Shown in pieces: positions 18,511 through 27,488 of a DNA stretch of 64,000 bases (position 1 is the stretch's first letter; each line of letters begins with the position of its first letter). The translations under genes and the position numbers were made by a program. Under the pieces are notes generated by a model. That model worked only from the letters and a program-made list of their open reading frames with translations. It had not been told where the DNA came from and made no database searches. Origin of the DNA: Chryseotalea sanaruensis (GTDB lineage: Bacteria > Bacteroidota > Bacteroidia > Cytophagales > Cyclobacteriaceae). Where the stretch lies: positions 434,001 to 498,000 of the forward strand of contig NZ_BHXQ01000003.1 in the NCBI RefSeq assembly GCF_003990915.1, read 5' to 3'.

Positions 18511-18562
18511 AAAGGTTCAGGATGTGCCGTAATCACGACATGTTTTGAACCTTTCTTTTTTT
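18511..18562 (+). terminator. Intrinsic terminator between rpoZ and coaBC
   Basis: AAAGGTTCA at 18511-18519 pairs with TGAACCTTT at 18546-18554, followed by a T-run to about 18562. It separates bamD-rpoZ from coaBC. The upstream extension of the coaBC frame (ATG at 18545) would lie inside this stem. Confidence 0.7.
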
Positions 18563-18574
18563 ACCTTTATCATC

Positions 18575-19774
18575 ATGCTACAAGGAAAAAAAATTTTATT
18601 AGGTGTTAGCGCCAGTATTGCAGCTTACAAAGCTGCTGTGTTGGTTCGCCTGCTTGTAAAAGAGGGAGCTGAGATAAAGGTGATTATGACAAAATCGGCT
18701 ACCGATTTTATTACACCACTCACGCTAGCTACACTCTCTAAAAATCCTGTCCTCATTGATTTTGAAAAAGATAAAACCGGTGAATGGAATAACCATGTAG
18801 CGCTTGGACTTTGGGCAGATTTGATGTTAATAGCTCCTGCCAGTGCCAATACCATGGCAAAAATGGCCAATGGCTTATGCGACAACCTGTTGCTGGCTAC
18901 CTATCTCTCAGCCCGCTGCCCTGTTATGATAGCACCTGCCATGGATCTGGATATGTTAGTACACGGTGCCACAAAAAAGAATATTGCTACACTTAGCAGT
19001 TTTGGCAATTACTTCATTGAATCCGGTTACGGTGAACTTGCCAGTGGTTTAGTCGGCAATGGAAGAATGGCAGAACCTGAAGAAATTGTAACCAGGCTTA
19101 AAAAACATTTTTCAAAAGGTAAACTCACCGGCAAGAAAGCACTGGTAACAGCAGGACCAACATACGAAGCCATAGACCCTGTTCGTTTTATTGGAAATCA
19201 TTCTAGCGGAAAAATGGGATTTGCCATTGCTGAAAGTCTTGCCAATGAAGGTGCAGAGGTAACCCTAGTAAGCGGCCCGACACATCAACAATTGACAAAC
19301 TCGAATATTAAGTTAATAGCCGTTACAGCTGCACAAGAAATGTATGAAGCATGTGCTTCAATTTTCGCGGCACAAGACATAACAGTGCTTTCTGCAGCAG
19401 TAGCTGATTATAAGCCTTTAGTACAGGCCGATCAGAAAATAAAAAAGAAAGAAGGAGGCCTGAATATTGAACTGACACAAACTGTGGATATCGCGTCTAC
19501 CCTGGGTAAACAAAAAAAGAATGGTCAATTGCTTATAGGTTTTGCCTTAGAAACAGAACAAGAGAAAAGTAACGCTCTTAAAAAACTGGAGTCTAAAAAC
19601 TTTGACATGATTGTGTTAAACTCTTTAAACGATAAAGGTGCCGGTTTTGGTCATGATACAAATAAGATCACTATTATTAACCGTAATCAGGAAGAACAAA
19701 ACTTTGAATTGAAAGACAAGAAAGCTGTTGCCAACGACATCGTAAAAGCCATTAGCCACTTAATCCATGCTTGA
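18575..19774 (+). CDS. coaBC: Bifunctional phosphopantothenoylcysteine decarboxylase/phosphopantothenate--cysteine ligase
   Basis: The 399-residue protein starts at the ATG at 18575 (MLQGKKILLGVSASIAAYKA). The flavoprotein CoaC half covers residues about 1-185, with the conserved segments NHVALG (catalytic His) and PASANTMAKMANGLCDNLL. The CoaB ligase half follows: TAGPTYEAIDPVRFIGNHSSGKMGFAIAE, then AAVADYKP and QKIKKKEGG. It converts 4'-phosphopantothenate and cysteine to 4'-phosphopantetheine on the way to coenzyme A. The stop overlaps the start of the DUF4835 gene by 8 bases, indicating translational coupling. Confidence 0.96.
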   Translation: MLQGKKILLGVSASIAAYKAAVLVRLLVKEGAEIKVIMTKSATDFITPLTLATLSKNPVLIDFEKDKTGEWNNHVALGLWADLMLIAPASANTMAKMANGLCDNLLLATYLSARCPVMIAPAMDLDMLVHGATKKNIATLSSFGNYFIESGYGELASGLVGNGRMAEPEEIVTRLKKHFSKGKLTGKKALVTAGPTYEAIDPVRFIGNHSSGKMGFAIAESLANEGAEVTLVSGPTHQQLTNSNIKLIAVTAAQEMYEACASIFAAQDITVLSAAVADYKPLVQADQKIKKKEGGLNIELTQTVDIASTLGKQKKNGQLLIGFALETEQEKSNALKKLESKNFDMIVLNSLNDKGAGFGHDTNKITIINRNQEEQNFELKDKKAVANDIVKAISHLIHA

Positions 19775-20696
19775 TAAAAAGCACATATTTAGTTTTGTTA
19801 AAAATTATTTACCAGTAATCATCTTACTGGTATCGATACATATAGCAAACGCTCAAGAACTTAATTGTCTTGTAACGATAAATCCAGGACCTCGTGTCCA
19901 GATTTCTGATAACAATGTTTTCAAAGACATGAAGAATGCCTTTCAGCAATTCATAAACACACGTAAATGGACGAATGACGCCTACCGAGTACATGAAAAA
20001 ATAGCATGCTCCATTCTCATTAACATTAACGAGATGCCTTCTATTGGTGTATTCAAGGCCTCAGTACAAATACAATCAGCAAGACCGGTTTATAATACCA
20101 ATTACTCAAGCCTCTTATTAAACTTCGCTGACCGTGATTGGGAATTTGAATATGTAGAATCACAGCCTCTAGAGTTTAACGACAATGGCTATACAAGTAA
20201 CCTTACTTCCATGCTCGCATTTTATGCTTACATAATTTTAGGTATGGATTACGACTCTTTCAGCGATTTAGGTGGCACACCATATTTTCAACGAGCGCAA
20301 GCAGTAGTAAACAATGCGCAATCCGCAAACCGTACGGGATGGCAGGCATTAGGTGGTAATAGGAATAGATACTGGCTATCTGAGAACTTGTTAAATGGGC
20401 AACTAACAGATTTACGTAAAGCTATGTACACTTATCACCGCATGGGTATGGATAGCTTTGATAAAACACCGGATCAAAGTCGTGAAGTAATTTTAAAATG
20501 TTTAAAAGATATTAAACGGGTAAGAGATATTAATCCATCTTCACTACTGGTGATTTCCTTTTTTGATGCCAAGGCCAAAGAGCTTAGCAATGTATTTTCT
20601 GATGGCAACCTGCAGATACGCAGACAGGCCTACGACCTGATTACAGCCATGGATCCAATCAATAAGGGATCGTATGGGAAAATTATAGGAAATTGA
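19767..20696 (+). CDS. DUF4835 family protein, exported
   Basis: This 309-residue protein has a signal peptide (YLPVIILLVSIHIANAQEL). The body carries the DUF4835 pattern: ELNCLVTINPGPRVQISDNNVFKDMKNAFQQFINTRKWTND, LLNFADRDWEFEYVESQPLEFND and LGMDYDSFSDLGGTPYFQRAQAVVNNAQ. The family is restricted to Bacteroidota and is nearly always found just after coaBC, as here. Its function is not known. The start overlaps coaBC by 8 bases. In many relatives recN follows; here the next gene is dnaX on the opposite strand. Confidence 0.88.
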   Translation: MLDKKHIFSFVKNYLPVIILLVSIHIANAQELNCLVTINPGPRVQISDNNVFKDMKNAFQQFINTRKWTNDAYRVHEKIACSILININEMPSIGVFKASVQIQSARPVYNTNYSSLLLNFADRDWEFEYVESQPLEFNDNGYTSNLTSMLAFYAYIILGMDYDSFSDLGGTPYFQRAQAVVNNAQSANRTGWQALGGNRNRYWLSENLLNGQLTDLRKAMYTYHRMGMDSFDKTPDQSREVILKCLKDIKRVRDINPSSLLVISFFDAKAKELSNVFSDGNLQIRRQAYDLITAMDPINKGSYGKIIGN

Positions 20697-20833
20697 TTTT
20701 GTAAAATTGACAATTGCCAATTATCAATGCAGCATTTTATATCGGCAAATCCACCAACTATAAATCAGTACATTACCTCAACTGTTTTTCTGTACTGAAT
20801 TAAAATAAGTTTACACTGCAAAGCAGTTAAGTA

Positions 20834-22545
20834 TTAAAAATCCGGATCCAAACCAAGACGGTCTTTAAGTTCTCTGAACATAGGATTCTTAGACGAGAGG
20901 TATTCAAATTTATCGCGAGGAGTATAAATCATTTTTCGTTCTTCCACAACGCGCAACTCTCCCACAACCTGGATGCTTGAATTTTGTAAACGTTCTCTCA
21001 AAAAAGTATTTAATTCCAATCTGAATTCGTTAAGCATTGTCTCCTGTATGGGGTTAGACAAAGGCATGACTATTCGTGTGTCGGTTCTTTCGTAGGGCTG
21101 AGCTAATAAAAAATAATCTGCCTGTTGCTTTTTACGCGTCTCCGCGAAAGTCGTCCAAGCCTCTTTCAACTCTTCATCAGTAAACGCTTTCTCTTCTTTA
21201 ACTGTTGACTGATAGGTTTGAGTGCCATTCTCCTCTTTTTTCTCTTCAACCTTAAGCAGGTCGTTAAGCTTTATACTTCTAGGCGCAGATTTAAATCTGG
21301 TTTTCTCAGCGAAGTCGGGTTTGGGTGCTACAAAACCTGAAGCTGGTGCCTCTTCTTGCGGCTTTGTCGTTTCTTGAGTAACAAACTTTTCCTCTTCTGA
21401 GGTTGAAACTTGTTCCTTTTCGGCTACTGCCTCTACGCCATCACTTTTTTTTTTGCCTCAGCGGCAGATGCGTTAAGGCTAGAAGGACTAATTAAATGCG
21501 TCACGTGCGCCATCTTCATTAAAGCCAATTCAACAGTAAGACGTTGATTCTTGCTGGCTTTATATTGCATATCTGCCTGACTGGCCATGTTAAGCCATGT
21601 TAATAAAATTTGTGGTGGGCAGGCCTTCGCTTGTTCTGCATAGCTTTTCTTTACACTGTCAGGTACTTCCATTAATTGAACCGTGCGTGCATCTTGCGAT
21701 ACGAGCAAATTTCTGAAGTGCTCTGCAAGTCCAACAATAAAATTCTGGCCATCAAAACCTTTCTTTAACACTTCATCAAAAAGCAACAAAGGCTGTGTAT
21801 GGTTTTGCGTCATCAGTGAATCAACAACCTGGAAATAATAATCATAATCCAGGATGTGCAGATTATTCAGTACGCTTTTAAAAGTAACACCTTGTCCGGC
21901 AGCGTAGGTCACCATTAAATCGAAAATGGATAACGCATCGCGCAAAGCACCATCCGCTTTTTGCGAAATCAAATGAAGTGCTTCATCTTCAGCTGGAATA
22001 TTCTCAACCTTAGCAATCTTTTTAAGGTGATTGGCTATATCGCTTATCTGAATGCGGTTAAAATCAAATATCTGGCAACGTGAAAGTATCGTTGGAATAA
22101 CTTTGTGTTTTTCCGTGGTAGCCAGAATAAAAATAGCGTAAGCAGGAGGCTCTTCCAGTGTCTTCAAAAATGCGTTAAAAGCAGCATTTGAAAGCATGTG
22201 AACCTCGTCAATAATATAGACTTTGAATTTACCGAATTGAGGGGGATAACGCACCTGATCAATCAAGTTGCGGATATCTTCTACAGAGTTGTTGGAGGCT
22301 GCGTCCAACTCGAAAATATTGAGTGAGTTTTGTTCAGCTTTTTCTTCAAAACCATTGATTAAACGGGCAACAATACGGGCACAGGTTGTTTTACCAACCC
22401 CCCTGGGGCCACAAAAAAGGAGTGCTTGAGCTAGTTTATTGTTATCAATGGCGTTTTTCAGGGTGGTTGTGATATGTTCCTGCCCCACTACCTCATCAAA
22501 ACCTGAGGGTCTATACTTACGCGCTGATACAACAAATCCTTCCAT
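20834..22545 (-). CDS. dnaX: DNA polymerase III subunit tau (full-length DnaX, needs a -1 frameshift)
   Basis: The in-frame ORF starting at 22545 stops at 21433. Shifting back one base within the A10 run at 21454-21445 opens a continuous frame to 20834, giving about 570 residues. The extension starts KKKSDGVEAVAEKE, crosses an acidic low-complexity linker, and ends with a conserved-looking alpha/beta domain (FRLELNTFLRERLQNSSIQVVGELRVVEE...LKDRLGLDPDF). In known DnaX proteins this C-terminal part of tau binds the polymerase and helicase. Two explanations fit: programmed slippage as in E. coli and Thermus dnaX, or a homopolymer-length error in the sequence. I favour one protein family over two genes because the extension has no good independent start. 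Confidence 0.8.
21433..22545 (-). CDS. dnaX: DNA polymerase III subunit gamma (short DnaX product, frame 0)
   Basis: In frame 0 the protein has 370 residues. It contains the AAA+ clamp-loader domains I-II: Walker A GPRGVGKTTCARI, Walker B VYIIDEVHMLS, sensor 1 LATTEKHKVIPTILSRCQIFDF (the SRC arginine finger). The collar domain III ends about 20 residues before the stop (LTVELALMKMAHV). One feature is unusual: no zinc-binding CxxC cluster is seen between Walker A and B, where many DnaX proteins have it (INGFEEKAEQNSL). Termination falls right after domain III, the same place as E. coli gamma. Role: loading of the sliding clamp. The start ATG at 22545 gives MEGFVVSARKYRP. Confidence 0.85.
   Translation of the reverse strand: MEGFVVSARKYRPSGFDEVVGQEHITTTLKNAIDNNKLAQALLFCGPRGVGKTTCARIVARLINGFEEKAEQNSLNIFELDAASNNSVEDIRNLIDQVRYPPQFGKFKVYIIDEVHMLSNAAFNAFLKTLEEPPAYAIFILATTEKHKVIPTILSRCQIFDFNRIQISDIANHLKKIAKVENIPAEDEALHLISQKADGALRDALSIFDLMVTYAAGQGVTFKSVLNNLHILDYDYYFQVVDSLMTQNHTQPLLLFDEVLKKGFDGQNFIVGLAEHFRNLLVSQDARTVQLMEVPDSVKKSYAEQAKACPPQILLTWLNMASQADMQYKASKNQRLTVELALMKMAHVTHLISPSSLNASAAEAKKKVMA
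21445..21454 (-). other. A10 slippery run in dnaX (candidate recoding site)
   Basis: On the coding strand the sequence reads GCA-AAA-AAA-AAA-GTG-ATG-GCG-TAG: ten consecutive A residues followed within four codons by the frame-0 stop. A -1 ribosomal slip on A-AAA-AAA, or RNA polymerase slippage on the run, moves reading into the tau frame. A GAGG lies just before the run, closer than the usual stimulatory Shine-Dalgarno distance, and no strong downstream hairpin is evident. Confidence 0.7.
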
Positions 22546-22692
22546 TGGGGTGCAAAATAGAATAAGTAAAGAAAAATCGAAAGTTTTAAATTGACCAACC
22601 TCGTAATTTATTAATTGATAAGCGGATAGGGCATAAAGTTTTTGTAGATTGTATTAACAGTTTGGCGTATTGTCCACTTCAGCAAATCCCCT

Positions 22693-25600
22693 ATGAAGTA
22701 TTTTTTTTGCATCGTGTCTGTAATGGTTCTGCACTGCGCTATGGCGCAGCCTGACAGTGGCTTACCTTTTGTCAGCAATTTCCCTACTTCAACATACCGG
22801 CAAGGCCCCCAAAACTTCACTGTTTTACAAAGTAATGAAGGCCTTATCTACATAGGTAATAACAACGGCTTGCTGGTTTATGATGGTGTGGATTGGAATT
22901 TGATAACGATAACCAATAAATCGGAGGTTCATGCTTTGGCTCAAGACGAAGATGGTACTATGTATGTTGGGGCGCAGGGTGATTTTGGTTATTTACATAC
23001 AAGTGATAATGGTGATGTACAATACAATTCGCTGCTACACCTTTTGGATAGTGCCTATCACGATTTTAATGATGTCTGGTCTATTCATCCAACCAATGAT
23101 TTAGTGGTTTTCAGATCTACCAAAGGTTTGTACCTCTACAATAAACAAGCTCAATCGATAAAAGCCATTCCTTTTAATACTACCAGGCATCGTTCGTTTT
23201 TTATTTATGGTGAAGTGTGGGTAAGGTTAGAAGATGTGGGATTATTAAGATTAAAAAAAGATAGCCTGGAATTAGTTCCGGGTGGTGAGTTTTTAAAAAA
23301 CGAATCTATTAATGCAGCATTTGATTACGGAAACGGCAGAACACTACTTATCTCAGAAAAAAGAGGACTAGTCTTATATGATGGTAAAACTTTTACCACC
23401 TTAAACAGTGCTGCTAATCAGCTTATCATTACCCAAAATAGTTTTGCTAAATTGTTAAGCAATGGCAATTACGCCATTGGCACCCGTACTAAGGGTCTAA
23501 TTATTCTTGATCATGATGGGAATATTCTACAGCATATTGGTAAAAAGCAAGGTTTAATAGATGAGTCTGTATGGTCGATAGAAGAAGACAGGTTTACACA
23601 TAACTTATGGATAGCCTGTAATAACGGAATTAGTTTAGTGGAACTAGGATCTCCCTTTTCATCTTTTCAGGAGCGATCAGGTGTAAACGGTCAATTCTAC
23701 AATCTTACTTCACATGCTTCATCATTCTTTGCGGCTGGTTCCTTAGGGCTGTTTAAAAAAGAAAAAAGTAATGGCTCAGCATCAGAAGGTTTTGTTCCCT
23801 TCAAACCAATTAACGAAATCGGTTTTCAGGCATGGCACTTGTACAGCGATTCAACTATGCTGCTGGTTTCGGCTAATACTGGAATTTTTAGTATTGAAAA
23901 CGATAAACTTTTAAACATTGGCTTTAGTAATAGAGCCTGGTATCTATTACCACTAAAGAAATTCCCAAACTACATACTTGCTAATACTGTTGAAGGTCTT
24001 GTGTTGCTGAAAAAAAATGGAAAGAATGCCAACGTTTATCGCAAACTGAAATATACCCCTGAGTCGATCTACTACTTTGCGGAAGATGAGGATGGTATGA
24101 TTTGGATTAACAGTCCAACGCGAGGAATTTATCGTTTAGATTTTAAGAATGATATAAGCGCTGATCCTGAATTAAGTTTGTTTACTGAAAAAGATGGATT
24201 ACCCTCTGCCTTTAGAGTAAGACCATTTGCATTGCAAAATGAAGTGGTGTTTGGAACAGAAAAAGGTTTGTACCGATTTAACCGGGAATTACAACAATTT
24301 GAAATACACCCAACATTAAACAAGCAGCTCTTTGGTGACAAGCTTACCTGGGTGGAACTACTTAAGCAAGACGATATCGGTAATTTATGGGGCACTTACA
24401 TATTGCAAAAAAAAGGTAAACGCTATTCCATTGGTTTTAGTGGACATAAATCAAAAGATGGTTATGTAGTGAAAGAAGATATTTTCAAGCGAATCAATAG
24501 TTTGAAAATCAACGACATTAACATTGCAGATCAATATAATATTTATCTACTCACTTCCGATGGTATTGTTCACTATAACCCGCAGGAGAAAGAGCAACAA
24601 AGAGTTCCAGTACTCATACGCTCTGTAATTGCCATCCGACAAGATTCATTGCTTGGGTCAACAACACTTAATAATATTCCTGCTGAGTTAAATAGCCTTC
24701 GATTTCATTTTGCCGGCATGGGTTTTACTGCTCGCAATGAAATGGAATACAGTTACTTCTTAGAAGGATTTGATAAAAAATGGTCCGACTATGATTTACT
24801 TCCACAAAAAGAATATACAAATCTTCCAGCAGGCAATTACACTTTTAAGATAAAAGCCCGCAGTCTTCAGAATATCGTTAGTGAGGAAGGTACATTGCCT
24901 TTTAGTGTACAGGTACCCTGGTATCAAAGTGTCTGGACTTATGCATTCTACTTTATTGGTGGAACCTTCCTTGTAATATCAATCGTTCGTTGGCGATCCA
25001 ATAGTTTAAGGATTGCTAATCAGCGGCTAGAAAAAAATATAGAAGAACGAACCCATGAAATAACAAAACAGCATCAGGATATTTTAGATAAGAATCAACT
25101 GCTGGAAGCACAGAAAGAAGAGATTGAAGCGAGTCGTGAAGAGATTGAAGAAGCAAACCGCGTTATAGCGCAGCAAAATGAAAATCTTAAATTCATTAAT
25201 GTTAACCTGGAGAAAATTGTAGAATCCAGAACAGGCGAACTGCAGCATGCTTATGAACACTTACTAGCCATTAAGCAAGAGTTAGATACTTTCATCTATC
25301 GCTCTTCACACGATATTAAAGGGCCACTTACACGCTTACTCGGCCTTTGCCATATTGCCAAGCTGGATGTACAGGACAAAACCGCTTTGCAGTATATTAA
25401 TTTGTTGGAAGTAGAAATAAATGCCACCAACAGAATTCTGCAGAAGCTACTCGTTTACCAACGAGTTAAAGACTGGAATCTGCAACAGGAAAAAATAATA
25501 ATTGCAATGGTGGTTGATCGTGCTTTAGTACAACTGGATAACCTACCAGATTTTACGGCAACTCAAATTGGGCGCAATAGTCAGGGCTGCACTATTGCAA

Positions 25601-25929
25601 CGGATGCCTATCTGCTTGAAGTTGCCTTACAAAATGTATTAGAAAACGCCATTCTTTTTAGTGACCGCAGAGATCCTAAAATAAATATCACATGTCATAG
25701 TCAGCAGAACAACCTCCAAATTGAAATTTCAGATAATGGAAGAGGTATAGAAGAAGCCATTTCCGAAAATATTTTTGCCATGTTCTATCGGGGCAGCGAA
25801 AAAAGTAAGGGTGCAGGGCTGGGACTTTTCATAGCCAAAGAAGCGCTTACTAAAATAGGAGGTCAAATTCATTTGAAGAACCTGCCGGGGTGGAATACTA
25901 CTTTCGAAATTATTTTACCTATGCAATAG
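22693..25929 (+). CDS. Propeller-type sensor histidine kinase (Reg_prop, Y_Y_Y, HisKA-like, HATPase)
   Basis: The protein has 1078 residues. A signal peptide (CIVSVMVLHCAMA) precedes about 700 residues of seven-bladed-propeller repeats (EDGTMYVGAQGDFGYL; DEDGMIWINSPTRGIYRL). A Y_Y_Y domain follows (YSYFLEGFDKKWSDY...PAGNYTFKIKARS). One membrane helix (VWTYAFYFIGGTFLVISIV) and a long coiled coil (EAQKEEIEASREEIEEANRVIAQQ) come next. The kinase H-box is SSHDIKGPL (His873), with the N-box VLENAILFSD and G-boxes DNGRGI and GAGLGLFIAKE. No receiver or DNA-binding domain is present, unlike typical Bacteroidota hybrid regulators. It likely senses a periplasmic ligand and signals to a partner encoded elsewhere. 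Diverges from dnaX. Confidence 0.9.
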   Translation: MKYFFCIVSVMVLHCAMAQPDSGLPFVSNFPTSTYRQGPQNFTVLQSNEGLIYIGNNNGLLVYDGVDWNLITITNKSEVHALAQDEDGTMYVGAQGDFGYLHTSDNGDVQYNSLLHLLDSAYHDFNDVWSIHPTNDLVVFRSTKGLYLYNKQAQSIKAIPFNTTRHRSFFIYGEVWVRLEDVGLLRLKKDSLELVPGGEFLKNESINAAFDYGNGRTLLISEKRGLVLYDGKTFTTLNSAANQLIITQNSFAKLLSNGNYAIGTRTKGLIILDHDGNILQHIGKKQGLIDESVWSIEEDRFTHNLWIACNNGISLVELGSPFSSFQERSGVNGQFYNLTSHASSFFAAGSLGLFKKEKSNGSASEGFVPFKPINEIGFQAWHLYSDSTMLLVSANTGIFSIENDKLLNIGFSNRAWYLLPLKKFPNYILANTVEGLVLLKKNGKNANVYRKLKYTPESIYYFAEDEDGMIWINSPTRGIYRLDFKNDISADPELSLFTEKDGLPSAFRVRPFALQNEVVFGTEKGLYRFNRELQQFEIHPTLNKQLFGDKLTWVELLKQDDIGNLWGTYILQKKGKRYSIGFSGHKSKDGYVVKEDIFKRINSLKINDINIADQYNIYLLTSDGIVHYNPQEKEQQRVPVLIRSVIAIRQDSLLGSTTLNNIPAELNSLRFHFAGMGFTARNEMEYSYFLEGFDKKWSDYDLLPQKEYTNLPAGNYTFKIKARSLQNIVSEEGTLPFSVQVPWYQSVWTYAFYFIGGTFLVISIVRWRSNSLRIANQRLEKNIEERTHEITKQHQDILDKNQLLEAQKEEIEASREEIEEANRVIAQQNENLKFINVNLEKIVESRTGELQHAYEHLLAIKQELDTFIYRSSHDIKGPLTRLLGLCHIAKLDVQDKTALQYINLLEVEINATNRILQKLLVYQRVKDWNLQQEKIIIAMVVDRALVQLDNLPDFTATQIGRNSQGCTIATDAYLLEVALQNVLENAILFSDRRDPKINITCHSQQNNLQIEISDNGRGIEEAISENIFAMFYRGSEKSKGAGLGLFIAKEALTKIGGQIHLKNLPGWNTTFEIILPMQ

Positions 25930-25981
25930 TTGTAATTGATACTGCTGACAAGTGGATTTTCGACAGGAACTTTTTAAACAC

Positions 25982-25989
25982 TATATTTG
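25982..25989 (+). promoter_or_regulatory. -7 element of the ssrA promoter
   Basis: TATATTTG is a perfect match to TAnnTTTG. It lies 28 bases before the mature tmRNA 5' end, consistent with a short leader removed by RNase P. Confidence 0.6.
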
Positions 25990-26017
25990 TCTTTTAATAA
26001 CCATAACAGTTGGTTAT

Positions 26018-26407
26018 GGGGCTGACCGGTTTTGACAGGCCGTGTGTAGACGAGTATAAGCATGCAGGCTCATGGGATGAGAGCCTTAAAAGATAGTTCC
26101 AACAATTACGTGGCGAAACAACTTACGCCATGGCTGCTTAATCTAACGAATCGTTAGATAAGTTTATCCCGCTTAAGAAGCCGGAGGCCATCATCGCTCA
26201 GTTCCTTTGATTTGCGGGAGCTGGTATAGCGGTGTCGAACAGCAAAACTGCTCTGCGCGAGGTTACTAAGCACAGCTAAGATCAAGTGACTAAGGGATAA
26301 GTTGGTTGTTAACTGGCGGCTTGTTCACAAAAATTAAAGTTAACTAAGCATGTAGAAGGCTCGATTTTCACCTTCTCTGGACCAGGGTTCGATTCCCTGC
26401 AGCTCCA
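26018..26407 (+). ncRNA. ssrA: Transfer-messenger RNA (tmRNA)
   Basis: The 5' end GGGGCTGACCGGTTTTGACA is the standard tmRNA start and pairs with CAGCTCC at 26400-26406; A26407 is the discriminator and CCA is not encoded. The T-arm GGTTCGATTCC is visible near 26385. The tag reading frame GGC GAA ACA ACT TAC GCC ATG GCT GCT TAA at 26112-26141 encodes GETTYAMAA. The length is about 390 bases. The RNA rescues stalled ribosomes with SmpB and tags incomplete proteins for proteolysis. The resume codon is inferred by analogy (TTACGT before GGC). Confidence 0.95.
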
Positions 26408-26409
26408 CT

Positions 26410-26446
26410 GCCCTCCTAAGCTTTTGCGTAGGAGGGCTTTTTTGTT
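26410..26446 (+). terminator. Intrinsic terminator of ssrA
   Basis: GCCCTCCTA at 26410-26418 pairs perfectly with TAGGAGGGC at 26429-26437, followed by a T-rich tract. It begins three bases after the tmRNA 3' end. Confidence 0.85.
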
Positions 26447-26544
26447 TTTATATCATATTTTAGTATTAACTAATGTCTTTCTCAATAAACCATTTAGCAA
26501 AATCTAATGTTTTTTATAAAAAACTAATTTTCTATGATCTAATA

Positions 26545-27375
26545 TCAGTCGAAAATATGAAAGAAAGATATTTTTGTAACATCGGATGTTCTATAGATAT
26601 CAACCTTTTTTTGAGATTTGTCATAGATAAGTACTGCCTCCTTTGTTTTCCCTAAGTAGAAACGTGTAGAATCATTCGTCAAAGCCAAATTTCCCATAAA
26701 TACCTCAGCTTTCTTCCCTTTCCCATTTGTAACCTCAATTGCCCTATCTTTTTCTTTGAAGTAAATCATTGGGGGCATCACAATTAGAATAGAAATTAAA
26801 ACCATCATAGTAGAACTCATTTTCTCTTTCAACTTTCTAGTTATTGAGAAGTACACAACAAAAAAAAGAAGAATAACTCCTGCCATTTCAAAATTTCCTT
26901 TTTTTATAGCTTGAACCATTGTAAATAATATAACACCGCCATAAATAAACAGAAGACCTAATGCTAAATAGCCAAGCACCATAAGATGATTGCTTTGCTT
27001 TGCGTTATCTCTTATTAAATTGTTTTGATCCTCCAGATTATCACTTTCTGATATATTTAATTCCTGAATCTTGGCCTCGTTACTTTTTATAGTTTTTATT
27101 TTGCTTATAGCAATGCCAACAGTATTAGTAGATGACCACAAATTCAGAATAGCATGTACTAAAAGAATAATTATTATATCTAGATCCGTAATGAAATAAA
27201 GCACCAGTTCTGAAAAATCAATGAACTCAATAATTGACAACCCAAAATAGCCATAATAACCCTTAAGCTTTAACGTACCATAAATAATGAAATAGGCACC
27301 AATAAGTGGTGCAACATGAGCAATATTACTTAGTTGATCTTTAAATGATTTCAAACTGGCGCTTTTATTTCCCAT
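26545..27375 (-). CDS. Hypothetical integral membrane protein
   Basis: I do not recognise this 276-residue protein. Two hydrophobic segments lie at about residues 15-35 and 55-80. A charged, coiled-coil-prone stretch rich in Glu, Asn and Lys follows (residues about 95-130). Three more membrane segments end near residue 215, and a soluble C-terminal tail of about 60 residues remains (TNDSTRFYLGKTKEAVLIYDKSQKKVDIYRTSDVTKI). The region is AT-rich compared with the housekeeping genes around it. It diverges from the putAbiC-like gene and lies just downstream of ssrA, a common insertion site for mobile islands, which suggests accessory origin. Confidence 0.6.
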   Translation of the reverse strand: MGNKSASLKSFKDQLSNIAHVAPLIGAYFIIYGTLKLKGYYGYFGLSIIEFIDFSELVLYFITDLDIIIILLVHAILNLWSSTNTVGIAISKIKTIKSNEAKIQELNISESDNLEDQNNLIRDNAKQSNHLMVLGYLALGLLFIYGGVILFTMVQAIKKGNFEMAGVILLFFVVYFSITRKLKEKMSSTMMVLISILIVMPPMIYFKEKDRAIEVTNGKGKKAEVFMGNLALTNDSTRFYLGKTKEAVLIYDKSQKKVDIYRTSDVTKISFFHIFD

Positions 27376-27444
27376 GGTTCAATTCCTGATTTATAGATGA
27401 AGATAATGAAACCATTTGTTAGTTAAAATACGTGGTGCATTTCG

Positions 27445-27484
27445 AATACTTATAGTATTAAGTGGGCATCAATTCTTATATTTA
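27445..27484 (+). promoter_or_regulatory. Palindrome and -7-like element before the putAbiC-like gene
   Basis: AATACT-TAT-AGTATT at 27445-27459 is a perfect inverted repeat. TATATTTA at 27477-27484 differs from TAnnTTTG at the last base and lies 4 bases before the ATG. A role as operator and promoter is inferred. Confidence 0.35.
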
Positions 27485-27488
27485 CTGA

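Noticed and set aside
18545..18574. Upstream start for coaBC
   Set aside because: This ATG lies inside the rpoZ terminator stem; the conserved N-terminus begins at 18575.
20834..21169. Separate gene starting at ATG 21169 after dnaX
   Set aside because: The frame is open upstream to the A10 run and has no ribosome-binding site at this ATG. It is better read as the tau C-terminus reached by a -1 shift.
26473..26655. 60-residue ORF downstream of ssrA
   Set aside because: It overlaps the end of the membrane-protein gene on the other strand, is low-complexity and has no ribosome-binding site.
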